Program-made: the position numbers and the translations under genes
Part shown: piece after piece, positions 57,494 through 64,000 of the stretch
Layout: each line of letters opens with the position of its first letter
Numbering within the stretch: the first letter of the stretch is position 1
Assembly: GCF_004011695.2 (NCBI RefSeq)
Contig: NC_082405.1
Span: 434,001 to 498,000 of the forward strand
Reading direction: 5' to 3'
DNA: 64,000 bases
Source of the DNA: Ascochyta rabiei
Taxonomy: Eukaryota > Ascomycota > Dothideomycetes > Pleosporales > Didymellaceae
The notes under the pieces: generated by a model
What the model was told of the DNA's origin: nothing
Databases searched by the model: none
What the model saw: only the letters and a program-made list of their open reading frames with translations

Positions 57494-59992
57494 CTAGAAC
57501 AAGTCTAATAGATCCTGGTTCGTTTTCTTGCTCGCCTCTCCTCCCAGTTGTTGAGTGGCAGGCGGGGGTTGGTTTGTTTGCATGCTCATGCTTGCAAATC
57601 CGTTCATTACGTCGTCGTTACTTGTCTGTGCAGGTGCGCTAGGTGCTCCTCCTCCGCTTCCACCGTCTCCGAAGAGACCTAATAGATCATCCATGTTGGA
57701 CTGTGGTTGCGGAGCACCGCTTGCTGCGGGAGACGCGACACGCTGCGGTGTGCCTGCAAGCCCTTCGAGACCAGACTGTCCCTGCGAAGGCTCCTTCTGT
57801 AGCGAAGCAGGCGCAGAGCCGTCGAAGTCAATGTCCAGCAGATTTTCCATGTTCGATTGGGGCGCCGACTGCCCGCTCGCTGCCGCTGCGACTGCTGCTG
57901 CAGCAATCGGGTTCTCCCGTGCATCCTCTTGCAGCTCTTCGATGGCAGCGCGCTGCATAGCCTCGGCACCAAATCGACCTTGTCCGAGGAATGCCTCTGG
58001 CGGCTTGTGGTAAACAGACGCAAGTGTCGAGAGTTCATTCAAGAGACTGTCAAGTAGCTGAGGTGGAAGAGAACGGATTGTCGAAGTGATCGGTGGTTTG
58101 TCGGAAAGTACGATGTCCTTCGCAATCTGGGGATCACTCGAGAGCAGTCGCCAGTAAACGTAGGCTCGATCTCTGATGTCAGGGTTGTCGTTTTCGGCTG
58201 TCGCAGCTTGCAAGACCTTCTGTACGAGGTCCTGAGCCTGGTCGGGCTTCTTGAGGAAGAGCTTGACGACTGCTGTGAGGATCTGGAGCTGAGTCTGTTG
58301 TTTGTCAGTACTTCCATCTTGCGCTCAAACTTTGCCTCCAGGCTTACCTGAGTGAATTCTTCTGCAAAAGCATCAACGAAGTTTGATAGAATCTCTCCAG
58401 CATTGTCGATCTTCTCAGCGTACTCGCCCACGATCCAGATAAGTGAGGCTCTTGCGTTGGGCTCGTCCAACTCGTCAATGCATTGACACAAGGTGGGGAT
58501 TATTCCTTCGTAGCCGGGGTACTTTCGGAAGATGTCCTTGATCACCACGATCGCTTCTTGGACCACGTAATTGACTTTGGTGTTGATAAGATCAAGCAGT
58601 GTGTTGACGCACTTCTCGCTGGCGCTCTCAATCTTGATCGCAACCTGTCCGATGGCTTTGACAGCTCGTCGAACGAAGTCCATGTCAACCTCCAGTGCGT
58701 ACTCTTTAAGTTCTGCGAGCAGTTGGTCCACGTTCTTATCGTTCGCTATCCGTACCATGATTTCCAGCTTCTCCATCTTGAGGTAGTTCGGGTCGTTGTA
58801 TTTGCAGAAGAATACGCGCATCTCTTTACTCAGGATGTCCGGCTGCTTCTGAAGAAGGAGATCGATGTTTCGTAGCGCAACATACTGTACTTCGTACGCT
58901 GAGGATACAAGTGTGACTGTCGCACATTAGTACATTTCAGCCTGCTGTGACAATTCATTCTTACCGAGAGGTGGTGCCATTTTCTTCATGTACGATTTTA
59001 GCAACTCGGGAGAGATGTTCTTCATGTGCAAGAACACAACCTTGACGGCGGCCAAGACGACACTTGGATTAACATGCTGGAATTGTGGGACAACTCGTTC
59101 GCAAATGTGTTCAGCTTCCTTGATATCCACGGCCTTGTAGTCTGCTAAGGTCGTGAGGATTGTCACTCGCCCCCACTCTGTGCACTCGTTCAGTGCCAAC
59201 AACATCTTCTTTAGGGTCTGCGCAGTGATAACCATTGCTTTTGTCTCTGGGGCTGCTTCCATGATCTCCACCAGCGCGGTCACCGAGTTGGCTACGACCA
59301 TAGGGTTGGGATCACCGACCAGTTCCTGGAGCTGCTCCAGGAAGCCGTTCTCTAAGCACATCGAGGGAGACAGGTCGAAGAGCTTGGCAACGCAAAGAGC
59401 CGCTGTTTTTCGCACGTAGGGTGATTCGTCCCTCAGCGTTTTTCGTAGTGGCTCTTCCATGTAGTCTACCATTTTGTCTACCCGGATACATCCCATCGTT
59501 CGTATCGCAAGCGCTCGGACAAGGGGGTTTGGGTCTTCGGAGTCCTGTACGAAAGTATTTACGGCGAGGATACATAGATCCGGATGTGATTTCGCATAAT
59601 TCCTGTGAGAACGGTTAGAGATGACTTAGACCGGTGTGAATTTGGCGCATACATCAGGTATAGGTATACAAGCTTCTTCTGGTCCAGATCTCCCGTTGCA
59701 ATGTTCTTCAGAACATCGGGAAACAGGGAAGACACATCCTTGCCCAATGTCATGGACATGATGGTCTTTTGGATAGCTTCTTTCCTAGCATAGTCTCAGC
59801 ATTCCCGCACCTATAGGGCTTGCCTGCGAGGCTGCTTACCGCTCATAGGCATATTGAGAGCTGTAGCATATGTTAGTTCTGGACAGCTATACCAGTCTCT
59901 AGGGGTCCATCGTACACCAGGCCTGCTCTCAGCTCAAAAGTCTCTCCCTTCTTTGGAGGCGCAAAAGCACCTCTTATCCTGTTGACCGCCAT
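57494..59992 (-). CDS. apl2: AP-1 complex subunit beta (beta-adaptin)
   Basis: Six exons: 59992-59916, 59860-59840 (21 bp), 59784-59653, 59602-58965, 58916-58348, 58294-57494, 745 residues. The start [26 protein letters not shown] and the HEAT-repeat trunk ([61 protein letters not shown]) are characteristic. With gamma, mu and sigma chains it forms the clathrin adaptor at the trans-Golgi and endosomes. The C-terminal hinge is Gln/Ser/Ala-rich and carries clathrin-box-like acidic dileucine motifs ([18 protein letters not shown] and a terminal DLLDLF). It ends without the appendage ('ear') domain, as in yeast Apl2 and other fungal beta-1 chains. A 21-bp micro-exon encodes SQYAYER. AP-2 beta is less likely given length and N-terminus. 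Confidence 0.95.
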
Positions 59993-60620
59993 CCTTGTGC
60001 TTCGATCACAATCCCCAGCTGGGACCCCTCATACACTGGTTGCGTTGTCTTGTGGCTGCAGCGACCGCAGGGTCAGTCTCGATCGCGGCGCAATAGGTCC
60101 GAATGATCCGGCGATGTGGTCGGTATTGTTCCAAGAGGCCTTAAAGCTGGAAAAGACACGGGCGTGAGAGGTTTACTGTTGACGTTCACCTGGAGTGTGG
60201 CCTAGTGTCCGCTTCAATTGCGGCTGCCACATTGACGATGTTGCATGGTCTGTGCGTCATTATAGCCCGGTGATCATCGCCCCTGACCCTGCCGCACTCA
60301 CATCAACACCGCAATTCGAATCGCAACATGGTGTGTAGGTTCAATTACGGTGAGACTGTAGCTAATGAAACACAGCCATCCAATTTGCCCAATCTCCGCC
60401 GTCTTTTTGTCGAGGCACGTACCGATGCAGAAGAGAGTGAATACTCTAGGAACGCTGTATGCTCTTCTCTATCATTGACTACATCAACTGCACTAACGAA
60501 GACTTTTGAATAGTTTTACAACCTCGTGATATTCATGTCTTCAATAGCTGGCTTCAGCCTAGTTGCTCAGCGCATGATGCCTAGCAAGACTGTCACTATA
60601 TGAGCAATCTTGAATGTCCG
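59993..60620. other. Intergenic region, AP-1 beta promoter
   Basis: A 61-codon frame at 60328-60513 (+) starts MVCRFNYGE but has no recognisable family; a small spliced gene here is possible but not supported. Otherwise nothing seen. Confidence 0.4.
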
Positions 60621-61256
60621 TCACCGTGTACGCCGTTCATGCTTTGTAATTTCACGGGATGTCGAAGGCCATCTCTTCGCCTGCTTCTCCTTCGCATCGT
60701 AAAACCGACTAAGCAGCTTTGACCATTCAATGTCCCAAACCCAGATCTTCCGCGCTTCGTCCCAATCGACCTGGACTGGCACATCAACCGTCAAGCCTGC
60801 GAAGGAAAGTGAGCTCATGCTGACGTAGGCAGGCGCCTCCTCTAAGCGCTCCTTCGGCAATGTTCCTGCGTCTTTTAGTTCTTCTAAGGTTCTTTCGCTG
60901 GATCTATCCTTCACTACGGCTGGAGATTCAAGCCGTAGGTGCTTTCCATCCTCGCTGAGTCGACTGTACGTCATCTTCAGCTGAGACCCTGGAATTGGAT
61001 CGCCTCGCCATCGCATCTTGCCTGTCGCTGGATCTCGACGTGGGAGGGAAAGCGCAATGGAAAGCTTGGGCAAGTACTTCGAGGTGAAAAGACGCTCGAC
61101 GCAGTCTCTGTACATGCTGGAGCTGTTGCGAACAGAAAGCCACATATGCTTGGGGTCGTCGTGCTCTAGGATTTGTAGCCAGATCTCCGTGGGGAGGGGC
61201 GGTATGCATGTAATGGCCTGGCTGGCATCGTGCTTGGCTGTCGATGTGTGGGTCAT
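60621..61256 (-). CDS. F-box-like hypothetical protein
   Basis: Single exon, 211 residues. Near the N-terminus (about 18-55) the sequence IPPLPTEIWLQILEHDDPKH followed by LWLSVRN-type residues resembles the N-terminal part of an F-box, the Skp1-binding motif of SCF ubiquitin ligases. The remainder (SSMYRDCVERLFTSKYLPKLSIALSL ... VDWDEARKIWVWDIEWSKLL) has the look of the large, poorly characterised fungal F-box-like families, often expanded in Pleosporales. No leucine-rich or WD repeats follow. The substrate and role are unknown. The Met at 61256 is the first of the frame and its context is unremarkable. Confidence 0.75.
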   Translation of the reverse strand: MTHTSTAKHDASQAITCIPPLPTEIWLQILEHDDPKHMWLSVRNSSSMYRDCVERLFTSKYLPKLSIALSLPRRDPATGKMRWRGDPIPGSQLKMTYSRLSEDGKHLRLESPAVVKDRSSERTLEELKDAGTLPKERLEEAPAYVSMSSLSFAGLTVDVPVQVDWDEARKIWVWDIEWSKLLSRFYDAKEKQAKRWPSTSREITKHERRTR

Positions 61257-62072
61257 TGTGGTTATAGACTCGAGGGTTGTTGACAGTCACCTTGTCTTAT
61301 GGTCCCCCTGCCCAGGGCACCACCTCAGCCACATCTGACTCATCGCCGATGGCTGGCCTGACTAGTGGCGCCGCCTTGCGCAACGTTCTATCAATGTCAT
61401 CTCACTTTCGAGTCATCACTCTTAATTTGCAAACGCACCAAACTTGAATACGTCGATTGACACCGCCAAGCAGTCCCACGTTGTACCACACTCAAGGCTG
61501 GTCGGCTGGTCTGTGCTCGATCAAATAGGTGCATCGAAGCGCCGAGCATCAAAAAGAGCACAGAACAGCGGTGTGCATACGATAACAACATACATGAACC
61601 CGCATTCGACTTCCCGTTGATCGGCTCTCAGGAAAGTGCCGTGTGTGCGGCTACATCCGAGGCTAGAGTCCGCATACTGTCATGCATTTTTACCGCTTGA
61701 TCGGCGTAGCTGAGACGCTCGCCACGTTTCGGTGCCTGCATGCATGAGTGCCTTGGGGAGACCAAGACCTACCAAGCCTGAAGGCTAGTGCAGCTTCGTG
61801 TGTCCTGAGGCAAAGCTGTCACTGCGTGTGTGCAAGGAAGGAAATCAAGGCCCTTGGTTATGTAAGCGCAAAGTTTTGTATTGGTCGTAGGTTTACAGAG
61901 GTATATCGTAAGTGCATTGAAATAAGGAAGGAAGGGAGAAAGAAAGGAAAAAGGAAAGAAATTTCATGTCGTTTGTCCTCTGTAGAGGAGCTTGGAGTCC
62001 TTCCTGAGGACTGAAGCTGTAGAAGTATTACCGCGTACCACCACTCGAGCCATTCCGTGGCTGTAAGTTTCT
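61257..62072. other. Intergenic region
   Basis: No gene supported. Short frames (for example 61748-62014) have no features. A purine-rich aagg/gaaag tract lies at about 61921-61962. Confidence 0.5.
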
Positions 62073-63091
62073 CTAGGCGACAAACCCACGGGCAGCAAAT
62101 CTGGACCTCCCGAAACGTCCACGTCCACGACCACCTGCACCTTGCTGCCCTTGCTGCTGTCCTTGTTGACCTTGCTGCTGCCCTTGTTGACCTTGCTGCT
62201 GCCCTTGTTGACCTTGCTGCTGTCCTTGTTGACCTTGTTGGCCCTGTTGACCTTGATTGTTCTGAGCGACGTTGTTGTTGCCACCATTGTTATTTCCGCC
62301 GCCATTGGCAGAGACCTGGAACCTGACACAATCGTCTTGAGCACCACGTTGGGCGACAGGCATGAGCACCGGCTGATGATTGCTTGACGAAGTCATGGAG
62401 CAGACACGGTAGAAGCCTTCAGGAAGCCCGTCGGCAAGATCAGCGCTTAAAAGCCCGTTGCCATTGCCTTTGTCGTTGATGCCCTTGAAAAATGCGAATG
62501 TCTCGGCATCAAGAGGCTGCGTAGGGTTAGGGTCGTTTCCGAGGTCCTGAACCGTGATGTGAGTGTGTCCGACAACCTGGCCTCCTGAAAGTGTTTGAGG
62601 GGCTGCGTAGTAGGTGTTGTCGGGGTTTGTAAAGGTTCCAGCCTGCAAGTTGGCAATCTGTACTGAGAACTTCATTGCAGTGTTCGGAGGCACGACATCG
62701 CCATTCTGAGGACTGGTGAAGACAGCAGAAACCATTTGGTTTGCGGCTGGGATCTCTCCCATAGCTAGTAGCAGTCAGAATCTGTGTTTCTCAAAGGGAT
62801 GGTCGGAACATACGAATGCCGTTGCACGAGCCTTCACGAACCTGAAGTCCGTTCGTGAGCGTCTTGCCAGAGCAAACGTTGATGAAATTGGCGTTGTCAC
62901 TATCACCAGGTCAGCCGCGAAGCCTTTTCGATCAGCGTAGGGTACTCACGTGTCAGATGCAGCCTGACCTGCCTCAGCGCCTGCTTCCAAGCCAGTCGCC
63001 GCACTATTGGCTTGAACGTTGTTCGGGTCCAAGGCCAGATTGGCATTTCCTCCTCCTCCTCCTCCTCCTCCACCACCACCGCCGCCGCCGC

Positions 63092-63131
<40 letters not shown>

Positions 63132-63362
63132 CTGGCCGTTTTGTGCTTGATTCTGCTGGTTTTGCTGGCCCTGTTGGCCTTGTTGGCCTTGTTGGCCTTG
63201 TTGACCTTGTTGGCCTTGTTGACCTTGTTGGCCTTGTTGACCTTGTTGACCTGGATTGACTCCACCGAAGCCACCTCCGAAGCCTCCTCCGCCAAAACCT
63301 CCAAATTGAGCTTTGGCGACCCCAGCTACAAGTAGCATCGGAAACAGTGTTGAGAACCGCAT
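62073..63362 (-). CDS. Secreted protein with Gln/Gly, Asn and Gly low-complexity arms
   Basis: Three exons (63362-62950, 62899-62814, 62764-62073), 396 residues; introns of 49-50 bp. A signal peptide ([18 protein letters not shown]) is followed by [12 protein letters not shown], a tandem GQQ array, an Asn run and a Gly run. A conserved-looking middle domain (about 140-310) follows, with a few Cys ([30 protein letters not shown]) and motifs such as TSPQNGDVV and [13 protein letters not shown] second GQQ array leads to an [11 protein letters not shown] tail. The middle domain recurs in secreted proteins of ascomycetes and basidiomycetes as I recall, without known function. The repeats are coded by imperfect GTT/TTG triplets likely to vary in length. 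An extracellular matrix or cell-wall role is a guess. Confidence 0.85.
62120..62250 (-). repeat. Coding GQQ-type tandem repeat, C-terminal arm
   Basis: Tandem units encoding GQQ and GQQQ near the C-terminus of the secreted protein. The coding strand uses mostly CAA/CAG for Gln. Confidence 0.85.
63050..63250 (-). repeat. Coding Gly, Asn and GQQ repeat arrays, N-terminal arm
   Basis: Adjacent arrays encode about 15 Gly (near 63050-63090), a dozen Asn (GTT on the plus strand, about 63093-63130) and about ten GQQ units (about 63160-63250). Confidence 0.9.
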
Positions 63363-64000
63363 GATGATGAATCGAAAGGGTGGTAGAGCCAGCAGGATCG
63401 GGCGTGACTAGAAAGTAGGGTTTATAAAAGAGTGGTCTCCGACTAGCGGTAGATTAGAAGAACACGCAGATACGGTCAACGTAATCTGAAGATTAGAAGA
63501 AAGGAAGAAAAAGGAACGTAACCCTCGACGGACAGTCCTCGAATGTGAAAGAGCAAGCGACTGAGGATGGTGTGATACCAAATAACCTGAGCGGCCGTGG
63601 CAATTCTCTTATGTGCTTGGCGACATACACGATGATGTGCAAACCAGCAAGGCGGCTGGTGATTCCTGGGGCACGAAACCCAGGTTGAAGGCCAACATGT
63701 GTCAGGCCTGCCATTCAAGCCGGCCTGAGGGTAACGCACAGAGCGCCGAGCTTCCGCAGGCGCCGTGTGCTTGACTGAGGCCGTCACAGGAGCCTCGTCA
63801 GGTTGGAAGTACGTTAGGCATGAAGAGAAGGCGCTGGAGACAGGTCGTGTATGAGGTTCGAAGAAACTCAAGCATGCAGCGTTGGAGAAGTGCGCGCTAG
63901 TGTCCCATTGGCTGGCTTGGGCCAGGGTGCCACTCACCCAAAACGTCACATACTCCAGATTCTTACAATAACACCAATTGCGAGGACAGATCCCTCAAAC
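63363..64000. other. Promoter region of the secreted protein gene and window end
   Basis: Contains a TATA box and then no recognisable gene to the end. A minus-strand frame (63476-63949) has no family signature and is treated as chance. Confidence 0.5.
63421..63428 (-). promoter_or_regulatory. TATA box of the secreted protein gene
   Basis: TTTATAAA lies about 60 bp upstream of the ATG at 63362, leaving a short leader. It suggests strong or regulated transcription. Confidence 0.55.

Noticed and set aside
60328..60513. Small plus-strand frame starting MVCRFNYGE
   Set aside because: Too short and featureless; possible small spliced gene cannot be demonstrated.
63476..63949. 157-codon minus-strand frame near the window end
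   Set aside because: Lies in the promoter region of the secreted protein gene, overlaps another open frame and has no recognisable features.

Overview
The window comes from a filamentous ascomycete (Pezizomycotina), most likely a Dothideomycete close to the Pleosporales. Four things point there. Nearly every intron I could reconstruct is 45-57 bp with a GT donor, a CTAAC-like branch site and an AG acceptor. The gene content includes a HET-domain protein, a CFEM/Pth11-type receptor, an AA9 polysaccharide monooxygenase and a giant leashin / 'involucrin repeat' protein, all filamentous-ascomycete families. Two transposons are decayed by C-to-T changes of the RIP (repeat-induced point mutation) kind. 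No bacterial or viral features were seen. Exon structures were built by hand; for each multi-exon gene the exon lengths sum to a multiple of three.

Layout. 0.75-2.8 kb: haspin-like kinase (+), followed by T-rich and (TC)n low-complexity DNA. 4-14 kb: an accessory island with a dead Tc1/mariner DD34E copy (about 4.25-5.25 kb), a seven-exon CFEM + rhodopsin-domain receptor (-), a complete but dead Fot1/pogo element with 40-bp inverted ends (8.06-10.19 kb) beside the receptor's 5' end, about 1.8 kb of anonymous DNA, and a HET-domain gene (+). 14.1-15.7 kb: a coding-like remnant and a short-chain dehydrogenase (-).

16.3-45.4 kb: the dominant feature, one minus-strand gene of about 29 kb. Two very long open frames (2,708 and 6,896 codons as read) are joined in phase by a 200-bp intron, and two further in-frame introns lie near the 3' end. 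The prediction is a single protein of about 9,590 residues resembling the ancestral, unsplit leashin (LAH) that tethers Woronin bodies to septal pores.

46.6-64 kb: mostly housekeeping and secretion genes: CstF-64/Rna15 (-), a copper amine oxidase with a puzzling exon junction (-), an AA9 LPMO (+), an unknown Pro/Gly/Met-rich protein (+), VID27 (-), AP-1 beta-adaptin (-), an F-box-like protein (-) and a secreted Gln/Gly/Asn-repeat protein (-).

Functional threads. Leashin (septal plugging after wounding) and HET (self/non-self recognition) both belong to hyphal-compartment biology. The AA9 enzyme, the receptor and the repeat-rich secreted protein face the environment. AP-1 beta and leashin relate to trafficking and organelle positioning. 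I see no biosynthetic or metabolic gene cluster. The most notable items are the giant fused leashin gene with its possible intron-retention short form, its scattered Ala/Gly hydrophobic segments, the perfect inverted repeat covering the receptor's stop codon, and the two decayed transposons.
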